The translations under genes were made by a program, and so were the position numbers. This document shows positions 48,251-60,526 of a stretch of DNA of 64,000 nucleotides, piece by piece; positions within the stretch are counted from its first letter, which is position 1; every line of letters starts with the position of its first letter. Under the pieces are notes generated by a model. That model was not told the origin of the DNA. It made no database searches and was given only the letters and a program-made list of their open reading frames with translations. This DNA is from Karalla daura (taxonomy: Eukaryota > Chordata > Actinopteri > Chaetodontiformes > Leiognathidae). The stretch lies in contig CM055188.1 in assembly GCA_029224185.1 (NCBI GenBank), positions 11,971,497 to 12,035,496 on the forward strand, given 5' to 3'.

Positions 48251-49466
48251 AATGTTTTTACAGTATTACTTAAAAATACCATTACTTTCAGGGGGATTCC
48301 TGTAAATTTATAGTTAATGGCTGCCAAACTTAAATATAGAACCAAAATCGGCAGATATTGTTGCCCTCCAGAAGTTCACTTGATATTTTTGTCAATTCAA
48401 TATGGGAACACATATGCCTGCCTATGTCTGTGTCCTGCACTGCTTAGCTTCAACCTGTCCAGCCTCCCTGCATCATGGATTTCAAAGTTGGAACAGCTTC
48501 TGAGTGAAGTAAGTAAAATTTTCCATTCAGTCTCAAAGCTTGTAAATGAGAAAGGGCACACTGTAATTGTCGAACAACACTGTAAAACCAAGTCTATATC
48601 ACTTTATTTTCAAACTAAGTTTTTGCAAGCATTAAAATGTTCAATATTCTTGTTAGCTAATACATTAGCATTAGCCCATATCAGCAGGCTGTTATAAATT
48701 AGATTAGATTTACTTTGAAACAACTTACTGGAAATAATTCATACTAACTTTAATTTATACATTTTTTCATTTTTATCTTCATATTTGCATATTGTTCAAA
48801 AAGAGAAAACACTTCAGAGTTATTGCGCTGCTACCCACTCTTTTGACTGTTACAAATCCACAATAACTGTTGTGCTACCTTATTGAAATACAAATCTTTG
48901 AACTTCCTACCTTCTTAGTTACCATAGTTTGTGACAATTCACTGTGGCTAATATTTGAAATTTCTACTATTTCCTATTTGTCATCTTTTTTCAGGTTCAG
49001 TGGCTGGGGCAGACCAGCGATGGACGCTAAGCATGCAGCATGAGGTCCTGTGTGAAGTAAATTGTTTGTGGTTGGGCTTGCTGTTATATTTGCCTCAACA
49101 ACTTCTTAGAAATACTTTCTGTATTTCATGCTTGAAATACAATGGTCATTGCACAATGGATGCACCCTCTGGACTGAAGGCATACATTCATTTTAAATGT
49201 ATTATATTTCAATTTATCCTGTGACTACTATCAATCTGAAAATTTACTGCATTGTTGTCTTCAATGACTACTAATACTGGCAAAGCATGTGCCAGTTAAC
49301 TTGTAAGTTTAGATCATAATTTACATCATAATACCGTGTCTCTGTTTAAAATGAAATGCTACAAAAATACAGCAAAGTACATTAAAAAAATACTGTATGT
49401 TATGGGTGAAGCTGCTGCCAGAAAAATACTGTAAATTTACAGTAAAAAGTTTTACAGTGTAGAACT
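48251..49466. mobile_element. Degraded non-autonomous DNA transposon with imperfect inverted ends
   Basis: The right end reads GCTGCTGCCAGAAAAATACT, GTAAATTTACAGTAAAAAGT, then TTTACAGTGTAG. The left end carries TTTTTACAGTATTACTT and later CCTGTAAATTTATAGTTAA with TGGCTGCCA. The two are inverted and related over TGTAAATTTA(C/T)AGT...GGC(A/T)GCCA. The internal 1.1 kb is AT-rich, and its open frame (48317-48697) has no known domain. The TACTGTAAATTTACAGTA palindrome is common in fish DNA elements. Exact ends and target duplication are uncertain. Confidence 0.45.
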
Positions 49467-52400
49467 ACTAACTAAAAAGCAACAAAAATGCACCATTCTC
49501 CATTCAGGCAGTGTCCAGAGCTCTGTTCATTTCCCAGCAGCATCCACCTATCCCTCACTCTAGTGTTTATACACAGATAGATGCTCAAAATTAAAGTAGC
49601 TTGAAATTTCAGGACATGCTTTGACCCTTTGGCCAAGCTAAGAGAGAGAATTTCATTAAAAACAGAGGAAGCAGCTGCTGAGATACTGACAGATGTCCAA
49701 TGATGTCATCTTCACACAGGCCTTTGGGATAGTTCCTGGAATTGCATTTTCAAGTTGTAAGGTAAATGTGTGTGTCTGTGTGTGTGTGCAGTCAAAAAAA
49801 GATCTACATCTACAGTGTGGTTTCGGCACTTCAGCCCCATGTCTGTGAGATGACTTAGGGAAAAGTCTCATGAAAATCAGTGAGTATTCAGAGTATTTCA
49901 GGAAGCTGACATTTCAAAGGAAACTTATTTCTGATTTACTGAAGCACTAACAAATCACTAAAAAATTCAAACAGTGGCTATTTTCAGTCAGCAGAACAAA
50001 GCTGGTTGCCTTTTGTTACCCTGCTCATTCAGCCTGTTTTCTCCACCTTGCCCATACTCCACTGACTTCCATCTCAAACATCTCAATAACTGCCCCTTCT
50101 CTCTCCACACACACAGGCACATTCACCTAAAAATGCCCACCAGCACCATCAAGTAGGGCCTCATTAAGCACCAATCAACAGGATGGTGAACTCACAATCA
50201 CCACAGCAACTTGTTACCACCTTGACCTGCTGCTATCAGAGAAACAGACGACCAGCCCTCTGCAGTTCTCATTATTGTTAGCATGTTGTTTGAGGTTTTT
50301 TTTTTCTCTCTCTCTCTTCCCCTTCCCATTTCTGAGCCTCTCAAGCAATTATTTGTGGCACCATGGCACAAACAACAGAAATGTGTCCACGATGAAAATG
50401 ACTGCATTCAGCTTGTTGAGAAAGGTCACGTCTCAGGAATATGAGTGGGCTTAGTGCCAGCCGACTGACCGTTCCTACTTTTTCACTTCATCTCACATCT
50501 CTATTGATATGCCATTAGTTCCAGTATATGTGAGTTTGCTTTGTCATAATTAGAATTAATCTGAAATAGAGTTGTCTTTTAAATTCCTTGGTGTTTGCTA
50601 TTTTTAATGTTTAGTACAGTTAATTCATCATTCACATTATTTCATCAGTGCCTCTTCTGTTTCCACTTTATGTTGCAACATTGTAAATTTCTTACGACAG
50701 CTCATTCTCGCTATGTTTTTGGCATCCTGTTATTCATCAGTATTTAGTTTCTAATGAACATTGTCGGATATCAACAATATTATCACACAAAGCCTGTTTA
50801 TCATCGAGCTCTCGGGAGGCCTAGACTTTTGAGAAACAGAAACACAAGTTTACTCTATACTCTTTGGCTCACAATGTTACAACCAGGCTAATCACAGATG
50901 GTGCAAAGGGTCAAAGATTGTACACTTTACTTTACCTTTGATCACACAGCAAAGTCTCTGCTCTGCCAGAAGATCTTTAATATCTGCAGAAGTGGAGCCT
51001 ATTGTCTGTCTCAACATCTCTATGCCTTCCACTCGCCCGCAGATTGTTTCTTTCACTTTCAATTTTCTCAAGCTCACAGAGTAGCAGAGCTGATGACCCG
51101 CCAAAAAACAGAGACCATTCCAAGTCATGCCAAGGCATGGGACCAACAAGAAGATGCATCATAGACTTTGTGTGTCTTTACCTCAACTAGGTGTGAATGC
51201 ATTTACATGGTCAACATTATAGTAAATAGGTTGGTCCAAATGTTGACTATTGCTTGTTTCTGAAATGAGAGCTGGTGATACTAAGTGTGGTTTGCAGATA
51301 GAGGTTTCAGACTGTTGGATAACCAGAACAACTGCTGCTCAAGAGCATTTGAGCATATCACTGTATTTAATTGATTATTTTAATCTTATTTTGTTTCATG
51401 AACCACAATATTGTAAACTGTCAAAAAATAAGATGCTAATAATTTAGATAAAAGCTTAGAGAGACACGAGGATTAGCACACTCAGAGATGACTTGAAATT
51501 AATGTCCCATCTGTTTGACAATTACACAAACAGCTTACTGAAGAGAAAAAAAAAACTCCCAGTGAAAACTGTCAGAAAAAACTATGAACAGACGAAAGTG
51601 GCTGATGATCCGGTTACTAAAAGAGACATTCCAGACACAGCAGCTCAACAAGAGACCAAAGGAGATTCTCCTGTCTGTTTACCTCTCAGTCTTTGTGACA
51701 ACCATGTGAAAAACATTTACTCCCACGGCAAGGTTTAATGGGAGCCTGTCACAGAGTATTTTGTCAGTGGCGGCCTGTGATTGTAGGGTAAGATGATCTG
51801 TGGTATTAGATCCACTCTTACAAAGGCAAAACATTAATTTTGCTGCTTTTTCATTTCCATTTTTTTTTTTTTATGAATACACTCAAATTTGGGCCCAATA
51901 TGTTTTTTGTTTTGTTTTTGTTTTTTTTGGGGGGGTGGGCTAGCTGTGATTTAAAAGAAACCACAAAAATGTATACCTAACTTCATGCTTACCACATGCA
52001 ATGGGCTTCCAGAAACCATCAGCACGCACACCAAGCCACTAAGAATCCAATAGGTCACAGGTCAACTATTTTGCCTGCAAGTTCGTGACTCATCTCTCAA
52101 CTGCAAGATGAAATGCAAAATGAAAAATAGGATCAAATATCTATGTGATCTAATTTACTGATTACTGTGTACTGTTATCAACTGTTAAGGGAAGGCCCAG
52201 ATAGGCTGGTTGTGCATAGGTGGCTGGAAAAATGAAGCACTTGCCAGATGAAAATAAAGCATAAATATCTGTGAGATTGTGAGTGCAGAGGCATCTATAT
52301 GAGCTACATATAGGGACCAAAATTCATGGGTTTTTTGTTGAGGAAGCCCAATTTTGTGGCTGCTTTCAGTCTTGAGAAAACATGGTTCAACACGTTTACG

Positions 52401-53639
52401 TTATAAGTGCTACCTTACTTTAAAACTGCCCTGAAAATCTGCTTCTTGAAAGTGTCTATGGCTTCTCTCTAAGGGGCTGTAACAGTTTCAGACTTCTGAT
52501 TTTAAAATGTTAGACAAAACTGGAACCAGAGGCAGAATCAAGTCTGTGTGAAAGCAGTTTCAGTGACTCTGAAATTACATAGATTACAGCTGTAATTGGT
52601 TAAAATTAAAAACAAAGAAAAAAGAAAAAAAATGATTTGGAGCAAAGGCCTGTTAACAGCCAAAATGACATTTATCTGTCGCAAACGTTGTTTTCAGGTT
52701 AGCCGGAGGGAAGTGCTAATGAAAAGCTAGTGGAGGAGACTTAAGGAAGAAGAGTCACAAGACAAATCTCCTTCGTCTTAGCTGTGTTTTATTAGAACCT
52801 AGTGCTGGGTTCAGTCAGGCAGGATAATCTCTACCACTTTAATGTGAGGCTGAACAGGACTCCGGCACTGGAGTGGTGGGGTAACAGCTGCTATCTGCAT
52901 TCAAAATATGCCTGTCGCTGCTTTGTAGGCATTTTGAGACAAATCCGTCTGAAAAAGTCTTTTGGAGAAATTTGATGTGACTTACTTTGCGACACAGAGT
53001 TGTCTTCACACACTCACACACACACACACACACACAGTGAAAATCAAACATTCACACTGGAAGAGGTGATGAAAATTGGCCCACTTTTCCTCACTTGTCC
53101 AAGTCAGTGTGTGGTGCTGTTGACTTCCTGTCTATGAAAGTGCAGCTTTCAGCTCTAATCCACTCTGTTCACCTCTACTGCTTCTATGAAAAAGAGCAAA
53201 GAGAGTCAGTGAAAATTTAAGATGCCTTCGCGGCTGTAGATTTCCCCTCTCCATCGGCATCCTTGACAATACACCTTGCCTCCAATATCTATTTCTTACC
53301 ATTTACTCCCCCCATCCTTTTCCCATCTCACCTAAAGCTCCTCTTCATGTCCTCACCTTCTCCCCAGTCAGTTTTTATCCTTTCACACAACACATCTTTC
53401 AAACTGTCTTCTCGAATACCTCTCTCTCCTTAATCACACTCACTCACCTCTCTCTTCATTTCCATTCATTCAGCCTTCCTACTTCTCATCTTCTAATCCA
53501 TGATCCCCTGCTTTTCTATTTCCATTCCCTAAATTCATCTCCCTCTCAATCCCCTTCACCCACCATTCCTCTTTCTACCACTCTTCTCTCATCCTCTACC
53601 TCTCGTTCCACCACGCTGTGCTTAGATATGGAGAAACCA

Positions 53640-53760
53640 TCCTGTTGCTCTGGAAACAAAGCAAATCGGCCTCGAAAGGCCAATTACCAAAGAGCACCAA
53701 TTAAAGTCGGACATGTTCTGTTTAATGTGTTTCATCCCATCTGACTTTTGGATACAGTAC
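53640..53760. promoter_or_regulatory. Candidate conserved block with CAATTA sites
   Basis: GGCCTCGAAAGGCCAATTACC followed by GCACCAATTAAAGTCGG, in low-repeat sequence with CpGs between pyrimidine-rich and CA-rich tracts. GGCCT and AGGCC form a short hairpin. Regulatory role is only inferred from composition. Confidence 0.25.
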
Positions 53761-53922
53761 TCACCTTCTGTCTCTCTCTCTCTCACTGCACACACACACA
53801 CAAACACACTCACACACACACATACAGACACCATCCACTTGGTTGTCCCCCTTGAGCAACTACAGCAGTTGTTAATTTAGTCAAAAGGAGCTGCACTATC
53901 CGTGAAAGCACCTTTTAGCTTT

Positions 53923-53924
<2 letters not shown>

Positions 53925-54004
<80 letters not shown>
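53925..54004. repeat. (GT)~39 microsatellite
   Basis: A pure GT array of about 79 bp running into (GA)6. Confidence 0.98.
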
Positions 54005-54016
<12 letters not shown>

Positions 54017-54526
54017 TATTTAACATTCACAACTGTTACTGACTTCTAAAAGGCAGATTGGTGCCAAAGTGATTTGCTCTGTTCACTACAACCAACAAGT
54101 ACAACTATGATCTCTGCCAACAGAGGGGGAAAGAGTGCAAAACAGCATCATTAACAGAGGGAGAGAGTGATGTGGTGCATTCATCCATCACAAGCAGTAA
54201 TTGTGAGGGTCAATTAAAGACACAAACTATGATTCTCTCTCTCATCTCTGAGACCTTATTATCTCTCCATCCGGGAATGTGCAAGGGAATCATTACCAAA
54301 CTCTTCTTGGTGTCTGTTTGTGTTTATGTGTTTTTTTCTGTGGACACACTTCGGTGAGAGGCTGTGCATGTGTTAGTCTATTGCAGCCTTATAATCTTGC
54401 TTCTTCGAATCATCTCTGGGTGAGTGTATTTGTGTGTGCGTGTGTCAGCTTTGTTGTTACAAGGCTCTTAGTGATGTCTCTAGTTTGGAGGAAGATAAGG
54501 GGAATTTTTACTCGAAGTATGTGTGA

Positions 54527-54528
<2 letters not shown>

Positions 54529-54570
<42 letters not shown>
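54529..54570. repeat. (GT)~21 microsatellite
   Basis: Second of three GT arrays within 820 bp, all in the same orientation. Confidence 0.97.
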
Positions 54571-54574
<4 letters not shown>

Positions 54575-54665
54575 CTACCTACCTAGAGGCTACTACCTCC
54601 TACCCAGACTTAATGAAGGAGAAATTGGATTCTGATGGCTTTACAACAAAGGACAACCCAGTAGC

Positions 54666-54667
<2 letters not shown>

Positions 54668-54741
<74 letters not shown>
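54668..54741. repeat. (GT)~37 microsatellite
   Basis: Third GT array; pure. Confidence 0.98.
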
Positions 54742-54742
<1 letters not shown>

Positions 54743-55105
54743 CTACAACAAATTTGTGTCTAAAATGGGAAACATTTTCTTCTAATAAAAAGGCTCTATT
54801 TCTTTTGTGCTCGCCTGGGTTCCTCGTCAAACCGCTTCATAGGCAGTGTGTGCGCCTGCGTATGTGTGTGTGAGAGACAGAGACAGAGAGACAGGGAGCA
54901 CGTGGTGTCCGCTACCTCTGCAGATGTTTCCAGCAAATGCGTATGGACCATGTATGAGTGTGAACCATCGACTATGTATCAGTATATTCATTCTTGTGTG
55001 TGTGTGCGTGTGTATGTGCATGTCTGTCTGTCACAACCCTGTATGTGTGTAGACTTTACCCATTTTACAATAAGTCTTAGAAGAAAAACAAAGAGTGCAG
55101 AAGTA

Positions 55106-55155
55106 GAGTAAAAGTCCACACATATGTATGTATGTGCATGTGTGGACTTTTACTC
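55106..55155. repeat. Perfect 18-bp hairpin, 14-nt loop
   Basis: GAGTAAAAGTCCACACAT (55106-55123) and ATGTGTGGACTTTTACTC (55138-55155) match at all 18 positions. The loop is ATGTATGTATGTGC. Confidence 0.95.
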
Positions 55156-55503
55156 ACCATTTTACATCGACAATAAACACCAAACACAAAAGCATTATGA
55201 GAAGAGTGTCCACATCATGACTCCTATGTGTGTACTGTATTATATGTATTAGCTTTTTATTCTTCTGCCATATTTCCGTTAAGTTTTTGTTGCTCTGACA
55301 TTCATCAACACACATCTCATCTTCACACACAAATACACACACACTTGCACACTCAGTCACACATATACTCTCACCCCTGGTGTTACTCATTCTGCTTGCT
55401 CGCAGCTCTGTCAAGTGTTGATTACAACTGCTACACCGCTGTGAGAGTAAAAAGTGTGTATACAGTTTGCATGTCTCATATGCATGCACGCCCACAGCCA
55501 CAT

Positions 55504-55505
<2 letters not shown>

Positions 55506-55533
<28 letters not shown>
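55506..55533. repeat. (CA)n microsatellite
   Basis: About 14 CA units, in the opposite sense to the 54-kb arrays. Confidence 0.95.
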
Positions 55534-55537
<4 letters not shown>

Positions 55538-56099
55538 CCACAAGGTCAGTCATAAATCTGTGTTCACACATACATACTGAATAATCTTGGGCCAACATAA
55601 GTAAATAATATAGCCTTGTTTAAAGTTTGTGAGTTTGTTTTGATGCATGTGTGATTTTCTACCTCTCTGTGCTAAGTCACGTGGCCACCACATGATTTTC
55701 AAGTCTGTCACTGGTTTTTAAGCAGTTCTCACTTCACCTCCCAGACAGACAAACTTCACACCTCTCTCTCTCCACCACCCTGACACCCTTAGAATAGCAG
55801 CCTGTTACTAGGAAGATTCAACAGCTCGGGTGCATCCAGGTTGACTCTGCTTCTTGATGTTTCTCCTTATTGGAATAAAGAAAGCAACATGTCGAAAAAT
55901 GTCACTCTATGTCTGCATAGTAATAAAAAAAAAAATCAGGTCATTCTCCACTCCATATGGCTTTGCCTAGATATTTACATTTCTATTTGAGTTTTTTTTA
56001 TTATTATAAAAATGTTGTTGTCCTTATACCGAATGAATGAATCATATTTCTGTGACAGTTTGTCCTGCAACTGAATGTCCCTGAACTATATTATTCTAT

Positions 56100-56365
56100 C
56101 CATCCATCCATTATCTTACCAGCTTTTTGCAGAGGATTACTAATGTCTATCTCCAGCTCACATGAGGCAAAGACTATACTCTGGACAGGTCACGCACACA
56201 CACATCATTCACTCTCATTCACCCAAAGAGGTCATTTTGAGTCTCAAATCCATCTTAAACCATGTTCTGTGACTGTGGAAGGAGGCGTATCCAGAGAAAA
56301 GAAATGCACATATGGGGAGAACATGCAAACTCTGCACAGACCTAAGCAGGACCAGGAGAAAAACC
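56100..56365. repeat. Fish interspersed repeat fragment (CATCCATCCATTATCT ... GGGGAGAACATGCAAACTC)
   Basis: Starts CCATCCATCCATTATCTTAC, then ACTCTGGACAGGTCACG, ATTCACTCTCATTCACCCAA, TCTGTGACTGTGGAAGGAGG, and ends TATGGGGAGAACATGCAAAC plus TCTGCACAGA. The order equals the complement of the repeat at 22.95-23.2 kb. It is clearly an interspersed fish repeat, but I leave its class open. Confidence 0.75.
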
Positions 56366-56678
56366 ACCATGTGGTACAATCATACTTTCAATATTATTTG
56401 TATTTCCAGTTCCCTATCACATTTTGGCTCCATTTCTGAGTTGTTAACCTCTCATTTTCTGTCCTACCTGAAACTGTTGCACCCACCCCACTGACTTTTT
56501 CCCTTATGTTGGTTCCAGTGTTGTAATTCGTTCCTTGTGTGTTTCCATCTCTGCTCTTGTTTATTGCCAACCACTTGCCTGCTGTTGGTATCATTTTCTT
56601 TGTCCAAACCTGTTTTGTTGTACTTCCGCCACTACCTGGCTGATCTTGAAGCTCTAATGCAGCACAGACAGAATAAAT

Positions 56679-56706
56679 ATACTTATTACTTGTGAGTAAT
56701 AAGTAT
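56679..56706. repeat. Perfect 12-bp hairpin, 4-nt loop
   Basis: ATACTTATTACT, TGTG, AGTAATAAGTAT. A TTAATTA pair follows at 56710-56731. Confidence 0.93.
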
Positions 56707-57344
56707 CGTTAATTACTATAATAAGTTAATTATTCTGTCTCTGCTGATGTCTATCATAAAACAGTGCTGTTGTGTGTTGACAATCATTTCTCATGTCTTG
56801 AGGAAATCATCTGTCTTTATGAACATGATTATATTTTCCTGTGGGTAGAGACACACTCACATGCACACACATATCTTTTCCGCTCTTTGGGTTAAACATA
56901 TTGACCAATCTGATTCACGGTGTTTAATACGCGGGACTATTTTTATATCTCCTCAGTATTATATTTCTTCTAATGATTGTGGGATGTGTTTTTCTCTTCT
57001 TCTTGCATTATCCAATATAGATACAGCTCAGAAAGAAATGTGCTCTGATTTGCAGGAATCGGGTAACAATGGATTTTCTTCTCTACCACACTGCCTGCTG
57101 CAGACATGACTCCTCTGTTTAGTACCGCATAATGAAACAAATGCCATCATAGGGCAACTGAGCAGCTGCCATTGCTTTGCTTTATCCTTAATGTGAAGTT
57201 GCTAATCGATATATTGTTTTTCATTGTAATTTGTAATGCGTTCAGCTTGGCAGCTTTACACTTAGAAGCTCATCCCTTTTCTTTGGTCACTGAAACCAAG
57301 GAAACCAAGATAAAAATGCAGACAAGAGGCTCCAGGGAAAGAAC

Positions 57345-57500
57345 AGTTCCCTCAAGTGGCTATAATCTATTGGTTCTGTGGCTCTCAACCTGCAAACAAG
57401 GTCTCATGTTCAAATCCCACCACAGCTGAAGTGCCCCTGAGCAAAGCGCCTCACCCAAATTGCTCCTCAGCAGCTACATTTCCCAAAGAGAACCTCCCTA
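57345..57500 (+). mobile_element. SINE-like fragment related to the tRNA-derived family
   Basis: A box-B-like GTTCAAATCCCACC (57410) is followed by AAGTGCCCCTGAGCAAAGCG, CCTCACCCAAATTGCTCC. This corresponds to the body of fish tRNA SINEs (GAGCAAGGCACTTAACCCCAAATTGCTCC). No clear ends. Confidence 0.5.
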
Positions 57501-57923
57501 AAGGATGAGTTGTCCTCAAAGGTTATTGGAAGAACAAATAATGTTTTATTTTATCTTATTCTATGATTATTTGTTTGTTTGATGCCTGTTTTATTACACT
57601 GATAAATGAGTTAAAAAGGAGTTAAAATCTGACGTTCTCAAATGCTCTTCACTGCAGTTAAAAAATTATTCAAAACAGTTTAGTGATGATGGATGTTTGC
57701 ACTTGGTTGATGAATGCAAACATCCATTTGGTGGAAGTTGTATTTGGTTTCCTTAGTCATCTTAGTGCTTGCACTAATGTAACCTAAAGGCTTTTGAAGC
57801 AATGAAGACATTCAGGGCAACAAGATCAGCAATTAAGGGGCACGTTCTGCAGACACATCCCTCAAAACTGCTTCAGAGTTTTGCAAGTCTAACAGAGTGA
57901 CAAGACATCAAAGCAAATTCAAA

Positions 57924-57926
<3 letters not shown>

Positions 57927-57958
<32 letters not shown>
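57927..57958. repeat. (AT)~16 microsatellite
   Basis: A pure AT array preceded by an A-run. Confidence 0.97.
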
Positions 57959-57961
<3 letters not shown>

Positions 57962-58895
57962 GGAGAAAGGCTCAGGCTCTCAGTGGGTGGTTGTCAGTCA
58001 ACGTGTAAATGAGGGAACATTGAAGAGACACCAAAACAGCGTTGAACGTCCTTAAAAGAAAGGAGTGTAAACTGGAGAAGACTAAAAGGGCAGAAGCTGA
58101 CAGATTTTCCATCTGTTGATTGATGGGAAAATATTGCTCAATGGGACAATAATTCACAGGACAGTACGTTTGACTTTACAGTTCTGTGATGAGAAAGAGA
58201 CAAAGAGAAACAGAATTACAGGACTCAGAAATGAGAGAATGCAAATTAAGAAACTGTTTTGTCTCATTTATGATCGTGATGCATCTGACATCATCCATAT
58301 AGGTAAATGAGGGCTGACATGGAGTTCAATGGGCAAAGACAGGAAGTGGACATGTCAGAAACAGTAGAAGATATTTTGGGCAGGAAAAAACAAACTGAAA
58401 AACCTTGAACTGAATGTACACTCTATTATGTCTTTACTCACATTGATGTTAAAGTGTATGACGACAGACTGGAGCTTGCACTAGACACAAGGGCAACTCA
58501 ACTGTTAAGCGCAAACTGGGAGCTTTTATCAGCAGGACCTGCTACTTTGTGTCACCATATGAATGGAATGACTGCTCTTAGCAGTGAAAACAAGACCTTC
58601 AATAAGGCCTCTCTAGGACGGAATAAAATATTCCTCTATTCATAGCAGGAAAGTGTCCAGTTTTGCAGCAGCAAAGAGGACAGTGCAAAATAATTGAGGC
58701 AGAGAAAATAATATCTGCTGCAACAGTCATAGCTGTACAGTGGAATTCAGGAACTGTTACCTGGTAAACCATTAAACAATTTAGAAAAAGAAGGAGCAGT
58801 GCATTTGGAAGCTCAGTTATTGGATGAGAAAGCTAAGCATACACAGTACAAAATATACATGAACAAAGATTAACAGACTTATTCTTGATCCTTTG

Positions 58896-58930
58896 GCGGG
58901 GGTGGGGGGTGGGGGGTTGGGGGGGCTGGA
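58896..58930 (+). other. G-quadruplex-capable tract
   Basis: GGCGGGGGTGGGGGG then TGGGGGGTTGGGGGGG gives four runs of at least five G with 1-2 nt loops. The G strand is the template strand for ptprm, so the transcript is C-rich here. Confidence 0.8.
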
Positions 58931-59699
58931 TTGTTGTACTCGAGTTAAACGGAAACTTGCAATGTAAATGAATTAAAAACACAGATTGAAATGATCTGCA
59001 AAACTATCTCCTACCAACACCAAATAATTGATTGCACTGGACAACACCAAAGAGTCCCCTCTCATTTATAATTCAAAATGTCTTACAATGAACTTGATTT
59101 GACTTGAATATATTTTGCTCTTTCACCATGCCAATGTATTTACTGTTTTATCATTTCAGTGTTCTTACAATACAGCAAATGAGCAAGATGAGCAAAATTA
59201 ATCCCAACATGAAGCAGAGAGGCTGCAGGAAAACTTAATCTCATTCTTTATCAAAGACTGTGAATACAGAGCACATCAATGACACCAGAAGTCTGAATTT
59301 GTTTCTGTTCATTTACAGGCTGTCATGGTGGTTTTAGCAGAGTGAAGAGAGATATGAACAGTGGCCAACTAGTCTGGAGAGGTGAGCAGGCAAGGAATGT
59401 GTCAAGGCTTTCACAACGGAAAGTCTGAGCAGATTCTTGTAACTGAGGTGAATTTTGAACCGGCTCCAAGGCTGTGAGACCTCAGTCCAGAACCAGAACC
59501 ATGTCTGCGTGAGAGCTGCACCAGACGACGACAGCAGAGGGAGTTAAGAGGAAGTGGACAGTGATTTCAGGGATGTCTGACATGTTTCTGTGTTAGATAC
59601 AGATCCTGCTCCGACCATTTCCATGTGCCCTCTCTACTGCATTAAAAATGCTTGGATCGGCAGAATGGTGGAGCAGTGATGTCAGCCAAATCAGTCTAT

Positions 59700-60215
59700 A
59701 CCCAGCAGGTGAATTAAAAATCTATCTTTATGGAGCAACGCATCAGCCAACTCTCTCATTACCAGCCTTCACATAAAGATGTACTTTGGAAGGAGAGGGG
59801 GAGAGGAGAAGAAGGTGCCGGGGGGCAGTATCTAACCCTCAGGTGAATTAAGTCTTTATAGTGAGCTGCATTAGCCAATATTCATATTAGCATCTGCCTC
59901 CCATAAAGAAGAGAGCAGGAAGGGAAACGTTAGTGCAGAAAAGACACTAAAGGAAGATTTATGTACAGCAGGTGAATTAAAAGTCCATCTTTACAGGGTA
60001 ACATATTAGCCAACACTTACATTATCATCCCTCTCATAAAAATAATTTATTTTACAGAAGAGAGGAGAAGTGGGAGGAGGAGAGGAGATTATAGGAAGAT
60101 GCAGTTGCACTTTGAAGAGGTAATGCTAAAGTTAAAAGCTGATATTTATGGAGACAAGGTTCAGAGCCAATATTCACATTTTATGTTTAGGGAATATTGG
60201 GTTTAAGATAATGTT
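59700..60215. repeat. Diverged tandem array, period about 130-140 bp, 3-4 copies
   Basis: CAGGTGAATTAA occurs near 59706, 59838 and 59970. Each is followed by TCTTTA(T/C), then a CATCAGCCAA, CATTAGCCAA or TATTAGCCAA word. Next come CATTA(C/T) and CATAAAGA-type words and purine-rich GGAGAGGAGAAG tails. A weaker fourth copy (TATTTATGG, AGAGCCAATATTCACATT) is near 60140. It lies wholly in the intron. Confidence 0.7.
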
Positions 60216-60484
60216 TTTGACAGAGGATGAGGGAGATGGGAATACAGAGGAGCTGAGAGAGATGAAGGAGAGATGCAGAGAGATCAAGGAAGAGCAGGGA
60301 GGATGGCGAAATGTCAAGGGAGTGTGTTTGTGTGTTCTGACAGGCTCCCCGCAGCAAAGCAATCACACCAACTTAAGAGAGAAAAATTATCAGGAATGAA
60401 CTGCGGAGAGAGAGAAAGAAGCTCATTCAAAATCAGAGGCAGACAGAATCACGGACGTTACACACACTCTTGCAAACATACACA

Positions 60485-60488
<4 letters not shown>

Positions 60489-60521
<33 letters not shown>
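60489..60521. repeat. (CA)n microsatellite
   Basis: About 16 CA units. Confidence 0.95.

Positions 60522-60526
<5 letters not shown>

Noticed and set aside
48317..48697. 126-codon plus-strand frame inside the AT-rich element
   Set aside because: No transposase motif or other domain visible; probably a chance frame in a non-autonomous element.
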